Of a stretch of 64,000 nucleotides of DNA, positions 42,173 through 51,851 are shown piece by piece. Below the pieces are notes generated by a model, which was not told the origin of the DNA, ran no database searches, and saw only the letters and a program-made list of their open reading frames with translations. The stretch covers positions 496,001 through 560,000 of the forward strand of contig NZ_JAPLET010000022.1 in the NCBI RefSeq assembly GCF_026391055.1, given 5' to 3'. The translations under genes were made by a program, and so were the position numbers. The stretch is from Spirosoma sp. (GTDB lineage Bacteria; Bacteroidota; Bacteroidia; Cytophagales; Spirosomataceae). Each line of letters starts with the position of its first letter. Within the stretch, counting starts at the first letter, position 1.

Positions 42173-44365
42173 TTACTTCACTTCGTTAACCTCAAGCACC
42201 ACGCTGGTTCGGCGGGTATCTACCTGTGGATTGAAGCCAATGGCCATCAGGTAGTTCCCCGAGTACGTTGCCGTGCTGGTATTGATTCGGGAGGTAGTTC
42301 CCGGATAAACGTTCAGTTCCTGAACTCGGTAGTTTTTGGCAGGATCAAGGCCGTTCAGCTTTATGGGTGCCTGACTCCCCGCTTTGTAGCGGGAGTTGAC
42401 TAAATAAGTGAACCAAACCGCCCGGTCGCGGGACTCGCTGACGTACATGGAAGAAGCAACATCATTCGTATAGGGCGAAGCGAGTCGATATAAGTCACCT
42501 TTCCAGATTACGTTTTTAATGCCCTCATAGGTCTTAAGTGCCTGCTGGCTGAATGTCAATTCTTCTTCGGTCAGTTTACTCACCACAATATCGTACCCCA
42601 GTTTGCCCATCATGGCTACGTCCGTACGGAACTTGATGGGCTGTTTTCCCCAATCTGTCACGTGGTTGCAACTGGCAATGGACGGGAAGAAATACGAGTA
42701 ATTCCACTGGATAAATATCCGTTCCTGGGCGTCGGTGTTGTCGCTCGGCCAGTATTCGGTGAAGTACTTCAGTGCACCGTAGTCTACCCGGCCGCCACCA
42801 CCCGAGCAAAGCATCATGGGCAGGGTAGGATACTTTGCCCGCAGCCGGTCAAGTACTTTATAAAGGCCCTGTACATAATCGACATAGAGGTTCGACTGGT
42901 TCTGAATGGTGGCCGAGAACGCGTTATAGATCACGGCGTTGCAATCCCATTTAATGAAGCCTAGGGTTGGGTTCTTGGTCATTAGGTCATTCACGACTCC
43001 ATAGACAAAATCCTGAACTTTCGGATTCGATAAATCAAGGACCAATTGATTGCGGAAGTAGTATTCTGACCGATTGGGTAGTTTGATCACCCAGTCGGGG
43101 TGTTTTTCATACAGTTCGCTTTTGGGGCTCACCATCTCCGGTTCGAGCCAGATACCAAATTTGATACCCGCGGTTTCGGCCTCCTTAACCAGATAGCCCA
43201 GGCCATGTGGTAGTTTTTTGACATTTTCCTGCCAGTCGCCTAGCCCGGCCCGGTCGTTGTTTCGTGGATATTTATTCCCGAACCAGCCGTCATCCAGCAG
43301 AAACAGGTCAACACCGAGCTTTTTGCCATCCTTGAACAGGGCACTTAATTTCTCTTCGTTAAAATCAAAATAAGTAGCTTCCCAGTTGTTCAGCAGCGTC
43401 AGGCGGTTACCTTCGCCTTGCGGTATGCGGTGTTTGCGCGCCCATCGATGCAGGCTACGACTTGCCCCGCCCTTGCCTTTGTCGGAGTACGTAAACAGGA
43501 AAGCGGGTGTCGTAAACTCGGTTCCGGGCGCCAGCGAATACGCCGATGCATAGGGATTGATGCCCGGTATGATCCGGAGGTTATGCAGCGGATCGACCTC
43601 AAATGCCAATTGATAATTCCCCGACCAGGAAAGCGTACCAGCAATGACTTCGCCCTGTTCTTCTTCAGCGGGTTTGTTCAGCGATACCAGAAACGAGGGC
43701 GGCTGAAACAGGTCGGCGCGGGTTCCAAGTTTAGAATCCAATACCTTAATGCCTTCGGTAAGCGGTATTTCACTGGGGTTCATCTCATTGGCCCAGTCGC
43801 CGTGAAAATGCGTCAGGTAATAGTACTGGGCTGGGATATACAGGTTTGCCGAAGCATATTTATGGAGCGTTACCGGTTTCTTTTCGGTATGCCGAATGGT
43901 ACTCCACTGTTCGATAACATCTTCATTCTGGTAAGCTTTATAATACAGTGTAACCTCAAAGGGATACTGCGGATCTTTCAGGTATACTTTCGTCAGCACC
44001 ACACCATCGGCCATCGACTGGCTTTCATGCCGAATGTATTTCAGATCGAGAGAAGGGTTTCCATCGGCATGGGTAACCTGGATGGCAGGCTCCAGTAAGT
44101 TACGGCTTCCAGCGGGCGTATAGACTGAATTGTATATATCGGTATAATCTTCACCCCGTTTGCCACGAGCCTGAATTGCTGCGTATTCGGCCGCGTTTCG
44201 AAGTTTTGACCCCAGATGGACCAAGGTTGGGGTCTGGTCTTTATCGACCCGAATTACCAAAGCCGTTTGCCGGGTTTCAACGGCAATGTGCACATCGCCA
44301 GGCGCGGCCTTTGTGATTAAGGTTTTGAAAAAAACAAAAAGTACGAACAGGCAAAGCTGTTTCAT
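42173..44365 (-). CDS. glycoside hydrolase family 36 alpha-galactosidase
   Basis: The ATG at 44365 (730 aa) is preferred over an upstream TTG because it puts the signal peptide MKQLCLFVLFVFFKTLITKA at the start. The protein has an N-terminal GH36 beta-domain and a (beta/alpha)8 barrel: LLNNWEATYFDFNEEKL, LFLLDDGWFGNKYPRNNDRA, GIKFGIWLEPEMVSP. The nucleophile Asp is in FIKWDCNAV (about 472) and the acid Asp in YWPSDNTDA (about 541). A C-terminal beta-domain follows. GH36 enzymes remove alpha-linked galactose with retention. A signal peptide places it in the periplasm. It ends about 100 nt from the two-component relic. Confidence 0.93.
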   Translation of the reverse strand: MKQLCLFVLFVFFKTLITKAAPGDVHIAVETRQTALVIRVDKDQTPTLVHLGSKLRNAAEYAAIQARGKRGEDYTDIYNSVYTPAGSRNLLEPAIQVTHADGNPSLDLKYIRHESQSMADGVVLTKVYLKDPQYPFEVTLYYKAYQNEDVIEQWSTIRHTEKKPVTLHKYASANLYIPAQYYYLTHFHGDWANEMNPSEIPLTEGIKVLDSKLGTRADLFQPPSFLVSLNKPAEEEQGEVIAGTLSWSGNYQLAFEVDPLHNLRIIPGINPYASAYSLAPGTEFTTPAFLFTYSDKGKGGASRSLHRWARKHRIPQGEGNRLTLLNNWEATYFDFNEEKLSALFKDGKKLGVDLFLLDDGWFGNKYPRNNDRAGLGDWQENVKKLPHGLGYLVKEAETAGIKFGIWLEPEMVSPKSELYEKHPDWVIKLPNRSEYYFRNQLVLDLSNPKVQDFVYGVVNDLMTKNPTLGFIKWDCNAVIYNAFSATIQNQSNLYVDYVQGLYKVLDRLRAKYPTLPMMLCSGGGGRVDYGALKYFTEYWPSDNTDAQERIFIQWNYSYFFPSIASCNHVTDWGKQPIKFRTDVAMMGKLGYDIVVSKLTEEELTFSQQALKTYEGIKNVIWKGDLYRLASPYTNDVASSMYVSESRDRAVWFTYLVNSRYKAGSQAPIKLNGLDPAKNYRVQELNVYPGTTSRINTSTATYSGNYLMAIGFNPQVDTRRTSVVLEVNEVK

Positions 44366-44415
44366 GGAGTATCGGGGGAAGTATTTAACCAGTAAATGAA
44401 AACGTCTGGACAAAG

Positions 44416-45033
44416 CTAATCAACACTTGCTAATTCCTGACAGAGAGCAGCCAGATCAACATCGACGGACGGGGTAATGTCGGCACTAAGTACCCGCTTC
44501 ATATAAGCGAGTGCATCGTCTGTATGGGCGGGGTTGATCGACGCTACGCAATCGGCTGGGATCGAAATTTTCAGATCGCGCATATAGGCATCATTGGCTG
44601 AAAAAAGTACGCAGGAGTCGGTGCTTAAGCCAGTCATAATAACATGCTTTACTTGTAGATAGGTGAGCAACATGTCAAGAGTTGTTTCGTAGAAGGCCGA
44701 GTTTTTGGGCTTCAGCACAAAATAATCGTCTTTATCAGGCTTGAGAACTTCCACCAGGTGTTTTCCTTTGACTCCATCGGTCAATACGTGCTCAACGACT
44801 TCATTGAAATCAGAGCGCCACTTACCAAAGTTATCGTTGGCATAAATGATCGGAATACTCTGTTCTTTGGCGCGTTGTTTGAGTCCGGCAATCCTGTCGG
44901 CGATCCGGTTGGCAGGTTCCAGAAGTTCATCTCCGCCCGGAAATTCCAGATCGTTGATCATGTCGATGATAAGCAACGCAACTGGCGACGAGTCGGGAGC
45001 ATTACCGTGTAAGTCAGCGTTTTTGGTGTCCAT
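44416..45033 (-). CDS. isochorismatase-family cysteine hydrolase
   Basis: The frame can start at a TTG (45096), an ATG at 45066 or an ATG at 45033. I use 45033 (205 aa) since the conserved fold starts at about residue 18. The catalytic triad of the family is visible: Asp24 in VALLIIDM, Lys108 in YFVLKPKNSAFYET and Cys141 in GLSTDSCVLFSA. Related enzymes cleave isochorismate, nicotinamide or small amides in the cytoplasm; the substrate cannot be deduced. It lies 50 nt upstream of the GH36 start on the same strand and may be co-transcribed, though no functional link is obvious. Confidence 0.88.
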   Translation of the reverse strand: MDTKNADLHGNAPDSSPVALLIIDMINDLEFPGGDELLEPANRIADRIAGLKQRAKEQSIPIIYANDNFGKWRSDFNEVVEHVLTDGVKGKHLVEVLKPDKDDYFVLKPKNSAFYETTLDMLLTYLQVKHVIMTGLSTDSCVLFSANDAYMRDLKISIPADCVASINPAHTDDALAYMKRVLSADITPSVDVDLAALCQELASVD

Positions 45034-45121
45034 GGTGGCAAGTAAAGGGTTTAAGAGTCGTTGCATTAACTGACTATAAACTACATAAACCCTCAACTTT
45101 CCCGCATCTATCCACCATTTG

Positions 45122-45952
45122 TTAGTTGGCGGGCCTAGTGGTGTATTCCATGAATCGGTACACTTCCTGTCGGGTTATATCGAACATCTGAGCGGTTTGA
45201 CTGCGGAGCTGTTTGTAAGCCTGTGCTGGCATAATGGGTGTTGGGGTGTCGACAAGTATGGGGTTGGCAACGGCGTTCAGACTGGTAACGTACTGGGCAA
45301 TACTGAATTCGTAGCCTTTCTCGCTGCCATTCGGAATGACCAGCGATGAAAAATCCCATCCCAGCAGATTACCCCGCTTAATGCGCTCTTCACTTAGTTT
45401 CTTAAGCTGGCCAACCACATTATCATAGTCAGCGCCCGGATTCCGGCGACGGATACGCTCAATGACCATAAACTGTGATCCGTCCGGCGCAAATTTTGGC
45501 GCAAACGTACCATCCGTAATTTCCCAGATTTCCATTTTGACGACGGGGGCCGTTTGGCGGTCGCGTTTCTGCAAATCAGCCATTTTAGCCTGAACACTAT
45601 CACCATAAATTCGGGCCATTGCTTCCGGCGAAGCTCCTCTGATCGCCATTTCCGGCGACACTATTCGCGTGACATAGTCGTATTCCGTTTGGTTGGGGTT
45701 AGACGTAAACTGTTTTACCGTCATGTACCAGCCTTCCAGTTTACCTTCGTCGACGGCTGCCTGATTAATACGTTTCCATTCGCGTTCGACCGGCAACGCA
45801 TCCTGAATAGTAAGCCCCGGTGATAATTTGTGGTAAATCAGGTACATGTACTTTTTCTGAGAAGTTTTTGACTGAGCACTAGCATTGAGCGAGCACAGAA
45901 AAGCAACGCATACAGTTAACGTTAGGCTAAATGGTTGGATGAAAAGGTTCAT
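45122..45952 (-). CDS. secreted protein with two tandem alpha/beta repeats
   Basis: The ATG at 45952 gives 276 residues with a signal peptide MNLFIQPFSLTLTVCVAFLC ending near ASAQ. I do not recognise a named family. The mature protein contains two related halves. The first has YMYLIYHKLSPGLTIQD, VEREWKRINQAAVDEGKLEG and YDYVTRIV. The second has QFMVIERIRRRNPGADYDN, QLKKLSEERIKRGNLLG and YEFSIAQYV. Each half is strand, helix and strand, ending in a G-W-[YD] turn, like dimeric alpha/beta barrel (NIPSNAP/EthD-type) modules. It may bind a small ligand in the periplasm. It is 88 nt upstream of the isochorismatase gene on the same strand. Confidence 0.6.
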   Translation of the reverse strand: MNLFIQPFSLTLTVCVAFLCSLNASAQSKTSQKKYMYLIYHKLSPGLTIQDALPVEREWKRINQAAVDEGKLEGWYMTVKQFTSNPNQTEYDYVTRIVSPEMAIRGASPEAMARIYGDSVQAKMADLQKRDRQTAPVVKMEIWEITDGTFAPKFAPDGSQFMVIERIRRRNPGADYDNVVGQLKKLSEERIKRGNLLGWDFSSLVIPNGSEKGYEFSIAQYVTSLNAVANPILVDTPTPIMPAQAYKQLRSQTAQMFDITRQEVYRFMEYTTRPAN

Positions 45953-46081
45953 GAATAGGTTTTGGTTAAGGGCAGAAAACACAGAGTTCTATCCAAACTA
46001 AAAAGGTATTTGTTGGGAAAATACTACCGCTCTGATTTGTAAAAGGAGCCGTTTTGACGAAGAAATTTAAGCACAACAAAA

Positions 46082-46116
46082 AAAGAGGTCCGGCACATTA
46101 TATGCCAGACCTCTTT
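46082..46116 (-). terminator. terminator of the susD gene
   Basis: The arms AAAGAGGTC-C-GGCA and TGCC-A-GACCTCTTT pair over 13 of 14 positions with a 7-nt loop, followed on the minus strand by TTTTTTGTTGTG. It lies 24 nt after the susD stop: a clear intrinsic terminator. Confidence 0.88.
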
Positions 46117-46139
46117 CAACTAAACAACGTACCCTCTGC

Positions 46140-47924
46140 TTACTTGTAGGCAGGGTTCTGGGTTAACGTTGGTTTTCCTGCAATAGATGAGTTATCGATG
46201 GCTTCTTGTGGAATTGGGAAGTACTCATTTTTGCCTTTCGCAAAACGCACACCTTTCAGGTATGTCCGTTTATTGCCCTCCGTGGCGGTATAAGCATTTA
46301 ACACATCGGCTGCAACTCCCCAACGAACCAGGTCGAAGAAACGGTGGCCTTCCATAGCAAATTCAAGGCGGGTTTCGTGCCGAACGGCTTTGCGGGCGGT
46401 CACCTTATCTGTCCATGGAGCCGAGTACTCCTTGATGACATAATTAGCTGCAGGGTCACTGGTTTCCGTGTAGGCATCCCGAGTGCCTCCCTGAATGGCT
46501 TTTTTAACCCAGTCATTCGGATTGGCTGCGCGGGCGCGTACCTGGTTGACAAGCGCTCTGGCACGTTCGAGGCTACCAATTTCCACTTCGCATTCGGCCA
46601 GCCAAAGCAGAACGTGTGCGTAACGAATCAGGCGGAAGTTGTTGCCGGTCAGGTTAGTCCAGCCAACGCCCAACAGCGTGTTTTTCTTGGAGGCAACGTG
46701 CTTTTTAGGCGAGTAAGGACCTGCGTAGGTCTGGTCACGGATGAAATCGCTGTTATGGATTTTAAAATCCTTATACAGGATTCCCCGGCGGCCTACTGTC
46801 CAGTCAAGGCGTGGGTCAAGCCGACCTGCATCGGGCGTATAAGCCCCTTCCAGTGCGATACCCTGGTCGTTTTTCACGTCTACATCGTTAAATGTATCCA
46901 GAAGCGGCAAGCCGTTAGCATCCGTTTTGTAGGCATTTACGAGGTTTTGCGAAGGCTGATAGAATCCGCAGCAACCCCAGGGGGAGGCATAGGGGTGAGC
47001 TAAGCCCATACCAGCGGTTGCGGCTCCATCGTCGGAGGCTGACTTCGCGTACTGAACTTCAAAGATAGATTCAGCATTGTTTCGAGTGTCCGAATCGAAG
47101 TTCTGCGAGAAATTATCAATCAGCTTGTACTTGCCGCTAGTCACGATCTGTTCCAGTACCGTTTTAGCCTGTTGCAATTTCGCCGTGTTGGCCGCACCTG
47201 TAGAGATATCGAATCCCTGGAACATGTACGTTTTAGCAAGATGCGCTAATGCCGCAAATTTGGTTGGACGGCCTGGCTGACTCTGTGTTTCAGGAAGTGC
47301 GGCAGCCGCTGCGGTGAAATCGGCTTCTATGTTCGGCCAAATTTCCTTATCGTTCGGTATTTTGGTCGAGTTAGGGTCGCTTATGTCGTAGATTTTCTCG
47401 TCGATATATGGCGCGTAACGGAAAATTTTACGGGCTTCGAAGTGAAAATAGCCACGCAGAAACTTGGCTTCGGCCTCAATCTGCTTCCGCCGGGCATCGG
47501 TGATGTCCTTTACCTGAGGGAGGATATCGAGTACGTTATTGGTTCGGGCAACGCCTTCGTATAAACCCCGCCACTTGTTACGGATATGCCCGTTGGTTGG
47601 CTGGAAGTCATATCGTTCAATAAACGACTGCTCAGGCTGGTCACCCGCGTCAGTGCCTTTGTAGGCGTCATCCGAAGGGATTCCACCAAAGACCCAGTTT
47701 TGTACTTCATTTTCCCAGGCGTTCTGGCCACCAATTCCCTGGCCATCGATCATTCCATAGGCACCGATCAGAATGCCTTCAATGCCTTTGAGGTTTGACA
47801 GAGAAGCTGGGCTGTACTGGCCCTGTGGGGGGCGAGTCAAAAAAGAGTCGTTACAACCATCGAGCACAATTAGGCCGGTGACAGTGAACGCAGATACTAA
47901 AAGTTTTTTACGAAATGTAAGCAT
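46140..47924 (-). CDS. SusD/RagB outer-membrane lipoprotein
   Basis: The 594-residue protein has a lipoprotein signal ending in LIVLDGCNDSFL and the SusD N-terminal motif FLTRPPQGQYSPASLSN. It then shows the helical core (AEAKFLRGYFHFEARKIF, FAALAHLAKTYMFQG), RLIRYAHVLLWLAECEVEIG, RRHETRLEFAMEGHRFFDL-like KAVRHETRLEFAMEGHRFFD and the closing NEYFPIPQEAIDN with LTQNPAY. These are standard markers. It caps the SusC channel and captures a glycan or other nutrient at the surface. It lies 33 nt after susC. No sigma/anti-sigma pair is adjacent, so regulation is not of the FecIR type. The substrate cannot be told from sequence. Confidence 0.95.
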   Translation of the reverse strand: MLTFRKKLLVSAFTVTGLIVLDGCNDSFLTRPPQGQYSPASLSNLKGIEGILIGAYGMIDGQGIGGQNAWENEVQNWVFGGIPSDDAYKGTDAGDQPEQSFIERYDFQPTNGHIRNKWRGLYEGVARTNNVLDILPQVKDITDARRKQIEAEAKFLRGYFHFEARKIFRYAPYIDEKIYDISDPNSTKIPNDKEIWPNIEADFTAAAAALPETQSQPGRPTKFAALAHLAKTYMFQGFDISTGAANTAKLQQAKTVLEQIVTSGKYKLIDNFSQNFDSDTRNNAESIFEVQYAKSASDDGAATAGMGLAHPYASPWGCCGFYQPSQNLVNAYKTDANGLPLLDTFNDVDVKNDQGIALEGAYTPDAGRLDPRLDWTVGRRGILYKDFKIHNSDFIRDQTYAGPYSPKKHVASKKNTLLGVGWTNLTGNNFRLIRYAHVLLWLAECEVEIGSLERARALVNQVRARAANPNDWVKKAIQGGTRDAYTETSDPAANYVIKEYSAPWTDKVTARKAVRHETRLEFAMEGHRFFDLVRWGVAADVLNAYTATEGNKRTYLKGVRFAKGKNEYFPIPQEAIDNSSIAGKPTLTQNPAYK

Positions 47925-47957
47925 AGTTTTTTTACAAGTTGTCAGGTGAAGAGTAGC

Positions 47958-50900
47958 TTAAAATCCAACACTTAGGCCAAAAAGCAGCGTACGGGAAGCG
48001 GGTAGGTAACCGCCGTCGAAGCCGAGGTTACGGTTTCTGTCGCCACTAGAGTTGTTCGAAATGCTAATCTCCGGGTTGAGTCCCTGGTATTTGGTGAATG
48101 TGAGCAGGTTTTGGCTCTGCACATAGATTTGGCAGGAAGCTAAGCCAAGTTTGGAAAGCAGGCCGGTTGGCAGGGTATAGCCTAACTGAACGTTCTTGAT
48201 TCGGAAGTATGAGCCATCCTCAATGAAGTAAGAGGAAGGGCGGCTACTGATCTGGTCGTTGGCATCCGGGATGGGTACTGTACCACCTGGGTTCGTTTTC
48301 GACCAGGCATCGTATAAGGCCCGACGTGAACGGTTACCCTGGAAGGTGTTGAAATCCGTAAAATAGCGGGTGTAATTATAGATGTCGTTGCCCTGCGATC
48401 CGTTACCGAAGATGGTCAGATCGAAGTTTTTATACCCAAGGTTCAGGTTAATACCATAGGTGAAATCGGGGTGGGGGTTGCCGATGATGGTACGGTCTGA
48501 GTCATCGATTTTACCATCGCCATTGATGTCGGCCATTTTAAATTTACCCACAGCATTGTAATCACCATAGGGAGCCCAGGCTTTAGCTTCTTCGGCTGTC
48601 TGGAAGATACCAAGTACCTTGTAGCCAAAAAACGATGAAATGGGGAGTCCGGCCTGTGTCAGAGTAACCGCCGGAACGCGCGAGCCATAACCGAAGTAAC
48701 GGGTGCCATCGCTTTCATCTAGTTTCAGTACTTTGTTGCGGTATGTAGCGAAGTTGATGCTGGCGCCATAACGGAAATCACCTTTACGATCCTTGTAGCC
48801 AATAGCGAGGTCGACTCCCCGGTTTTGCATACTGCCCACGTTATACGCCGGAATATCGGCATCGCCCGCGGTAAACGTAAACGGTGAGGTAAAGAGCATA
48901 TCGGTCGTTTTCCGGCTCCACACATCGAAACTCACATCCAACTTGTTCGACAGCATGGCCAGGTCGAAGCCAAAGTTGGTCGAGGCCGTAGCTTCCCATT
49001 TAGCATTCGGGTTACCAAAACGCTGTGGGCTGAAACCAGCCGTCGCTGTCGACATGCTCCCGTCAATAGGATAACCGTTGGTGAAGGTATTGGAACGGTA
49101 GGTCGTGTAGGCGTTGTAGTCACCAATTGCCTGGTTGCCGGTTTTACCCCAACCTGCCCGCAGTTTCATATCGCTAACGAACGTCAGGTTGTTCTTAAAG
49201 AAATTTTCCTGCGAGATACGCCAGCCCGCTGACACAGCCGGGAACAGAGCACTGTTCGAAGCCGACAGGAAGCGTGACGACTTGTCCTGACGAATAATAG
49301 CCTGGAACAGGTATTTGTCGCTGTAGGCGTAGTTCAGTTTACCGAAGACCGAGAATAGGGAGTAATCCTGCTCGATGCGTCCTTCGTTGCTGGCTGATGA
49401 CTGCGTACCCAGGTCAAGGTAGCTTTGAATGTCTTTCTGCTCAGTGAAGTAACCACTACGAGCGGCTCCAAAGAATTCCTGATACTGACGGATGGCTTCG
49501 GTACCAACGAAAGCATCGACTTTATGAACGTTCTTAAACGTCTTTGAGTAGTTCAGTGTATTGGTCCATACCCACTGGTAGAAGTAGCGGTTCTGGTCGG
49601 TCAGGCTGTTGTTGAAGCTACCCTCAATATATTCCGGGTTTGCCCGTCCCAAATATTTGGCGCGGTCTCCGTTGGCATCGAGACCCATCGACGTGCGGGC
49701 CGTCAAGCCTTCGATGATGTCAACTTCAGCATATGCGTTACCAAATACGCGAAGGCTGTTATACCGGTTGTCGCGTTCACGGAACAGCGTAGCCACCGGA
49801 TTGGAGTTGTTACCAAGGTTAAGTCCCCGGCTACCGGCAAAGTTTCCGGCGATATCATAAACAGGAAGTAAGGGATGGTGCTTGTAGGCACCGGATACGG
49901 CGTTCTGTTCCTCGTTGTTGTTAAAACCTCCTTTACGGCTGCTGTAAGCGGCAGTCAGGTTCTCGCCAATACGAATACGCTTTTTAACATTGAACTCCGT
50001 GTTAGCCCGGATAGAGTAACGGTCGTAGCTGATATCCCGAACAGTTCCTTGCTGGTTAAAGTAACCTACCGATAAGGCGTAACGGCCCGTTTCTGAACCT
50101 CCAGATGCGCCAAGCTGATAGTTTTGGATAGGAGCTGTCCGAGAAACCTCATCGAACCAGTTCGTATTTGCCGAGCGGGTGATCGCGTAAATATTGTCTG
50201 GAGTGAGGGAGTATTTGCTCGGATCTACCGCTGCTGTTCCTTCAGCCCCTTTGCTGGGGAATACATAGGCCGGGATGGTTACCTGCCCGTTGGCACCATA
50301 CGTATACTGCCCGTGTGAAGGGACCTTGCCCGCGTTAACATCGGCCAGGTATAAGTACTGGCCCAGTTCAGTAGCGTTGAGGACTTCCCCTTTTTTTGCC
50401 CACTGCTGCGACCCATAATAGGCATCGAACGTGATCCGAGATACACCGGCTTTCCCTTTCTTGGTCGTTACGATCACAACGCCATTGGCCGCTCTGGAAC
50501 CATAGATAGACGAAGCTGAAGCGTCTTTAAGTACCTGAATGGTCTCAATATCATTCTGGTTAATGGTGCCCAGGTTTTGGGTTGGCACGCCGTCAATAAT
50601 GTAGAGTGGGTCGTTGTTACCAATCGTACCAAATCCACGAATCCGTACTGTGGCCGAACCCCCCGGTGTAGCATCGTTCGTTACCGTTACCCCAGCTACA
50701 CGGCCCTGCAACTGCTGGGCTACATCCGTTGCCGGAATGGACAGCAGTTCTTTGGTGTTTACGGTCGATACAGCTCCGGTGATATCCCGTTTAGACTGGG
50801 CACTATAGCCCGTAACAACAACTTCATTGAGTGTAGAGACATCTTCCGACAGGGACACGTTAATTACGGACTGATTACCGACAACCACTTCCTGGGCTTT

Positions 50901-51152
50901 GAATCCAATGAATGAATAAACAAGCGTAGTCCTGGAAGGAGCTACAATACTGTATCCACCGTTGGCGTCACTAACAACTCCGCGCGAAGTGCCTTTAATC
51001 GAAACGTTCACACCGGGAAGTGCACTGCCTTCTCCTTTAGACGTAATGCGGCCGGTAATCGTACGGTCCTGGGCTAAAACTGCTGTGTGGATCAGTAGTA
51101 AGGTAATCCACAGCAGATGGGATCCCCAACGTACATAGTAGTTATTCTTCAT
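47958..51152 (-). CDS. SusC/RagA TonB-dependent outer-membrane transporter
   Basis: The 1064-residue protein has a signal peptide (ending near AVLAQDRTI) and a carboxypeptidase-D-like N-terminal domain (ITGRITSKGEGSALPGVNVS). The plug domain has YIIDGVPTQNLGTINQNDIE and the SusC signature LKDASASSIYGSRAANGVVI. A 22-strand barrel follows, ending in ASRTLLFGLSVGF. It imports large substrates through the outer membrane, powered by TonB. The partner susD follows by 33 nt. A -7 box lies 47 nt upstream. Confidence 0.95.
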   Translation of the reverse strand: MKNNYYVRWGSHLLWITLLLIHTAVLAQDRTITGRITSKGEGSALPGVNVSIKGTSRGVVSDANGGYSIVAPSRTTLVYSFIGFKAQEVVVGNQSVINVSLSEDVSTLNEVVVTGYSAQSKRDITGAVSTVNTKELLSIPATDVAQQLQGRVAGVTVTNDATPGGSATVRIRGFGTIGNNDPLYIIDGVPTQNLGTINQNDIETIQVLKDASASSIYGSRAANGVVIVTTKKGKAGVSRITFDAYYGSQQWAKKGEVLNATELGQYLYLADVNAGKVPSHGQYTYGANGQVTIPAYVFPSKGAEGTAAVDPSKYSLTPDNIYAITRSANTNWFDEVSRTAPIQNYQLGASGGSETGRYALSVGYFNQQGTVRDISYDRYSIRANTEFNVKKRIRIGENLTAAYSSRKGGFNNNEEQNAVSGAYKHHPLLPVYDIAGNFAGSRGLNLGNNSNPVATLFRERDNRYNSLRVFGNAYAEVDIIEGLTARTSMGLDANGDRAKYLGRANPEYIEGSFNNSLTDQNRYFYQWVWTNTLNYSKTFKNVHKVDAFVGTEAIRQYQEFFGAARSGYFTEQKDIQSYLDLGTQSSASNEGRIEQDYSLFSVFGKLNYAYSDKYLFQAIIRQDKSSRFLSASNSALFPAVSAGWRISQENFFKNNLTFVSDMKLRAGWGKTGNQAIGDYNAYTTYRSNTFTNGYPIDGSMSTATAGFSPQRFGNPNAKWEATASTNFGFDLAMLSNKLDVSFDVWSRKTTDMLFTSPFTFTAGDADIPAYNVGSMQNRGVDLAIGYKDRKGDFRYGASINFATYRNKVLKLDESDGTRYFGYGSRVPAVTLTQAGLPISSFFGYKVLGIFQTAEEAKAWAPYGDYNAVGKFKMADINGDGKIDDSDRTIIGNPHPDFTYGINLNLGYKNFDLTIFGNGSQGNDIYNYTRYFTDFNTFQGNRSRRALYDAWSKTNPGGTVPIPDANDQISSRPSSYFIEDGSYFRIKNVQLGYTLPTGLLSKLGLASCQIYVQSQNLLTFTKYQGLNPEISISNNSSGDRNRNLGFDGGYLPASRTLLFGLSVGF

Positions 51153-51851
51153 AAAAATTTAGGTATAAATACTTAACAAGATTGGTTTGATACTTTTACA
51201 AAATTAAAGTTTTTCAAGTTAAAATTTTTAATAACATAAAATAATTTGGTGAAATAATTACTATTTTCCAAGTATAAAACTCCTAAAAGGTACGTTATGT
51301 ATACTAAGCCAAATTGAATATTTCTAAGAATTCTACTTATTTATCTTTTGCCATTTTGTTGGATATAAATGTATAATTACTCATATGGTAATTTTTTATA
51401 GTAGTATACGAATGAATATAATAGGCCACATGGTAAATTTTTAGGATGTTGAGCAAACAGGCTCGTAATCCCACTATACCCAGAAACCTAGTTACAGGTG
51501 ATGACTAGTGGTTATTTAACCTTAGGAAATTGATAGTAAAAAATTGTACGATTTTTATGGGGTCAATTTGACACGTAAAGTGAAGGCAACGGGCGTAATT
51601 GACACGTCAGATTTTTTGAAAAAAATAAAATATTTTTTGGCAAGCATCGGAGCTTTTATTCAATCTGCCGTTTGGGGAGGGCATTCTGAACTTAGTAGGG
51701 CATGGGGCGAGTGTCGTTGTCTTGACTATAGTCCCGTGTCACAGTGAAAAATGAACAATATTTAATGTGATCGAAAACGGTAGAATGTGTAAAGTGCAGC
51801 TTTCAGGAATAGACCTATCCCTGAACAAAGCGCAAACCGGTAAATCCTCGA
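51153..51851. other. long AT-rich divergent intergenic region
   Basis: About 700 nt between susC and the TolB-like gene with unusually high A+T, especially 51180-51620. A 67-codon frame (51544-51747) has no signal, motif or start context and looks like chance. One -7 box for susC is listed separately. Its length suggests upstream regulatory sites or a small RNA, but I could not define one. Confidence 0.4.
51199..51206 (-). promoter_or_regulatory. candidate -7 box for susC/susD
   Basis: On the minus strand TAATTTTG fits TAnnTTTG. The predicted transcription start would leave a leader of about 40 nt before the susC ATG. A TTTG -33 element was not found at 19-21 nt. Confidence 0.4.

Noticed and set aside
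42173..51152. A complete polysaccharide utilisation locus around SusC/SusD
   Set aside because: The only nearby sugar enzyme is GH36, separated by an isochorismatase and an unknown gene and by the susD terminator, with no dedicated regulator; the link is too weak.
51544..51747. 67-codon rightward frame in the AT-rich region
   Set aside because: No family motif, no signal, no start context; length fits chance in such sequence.
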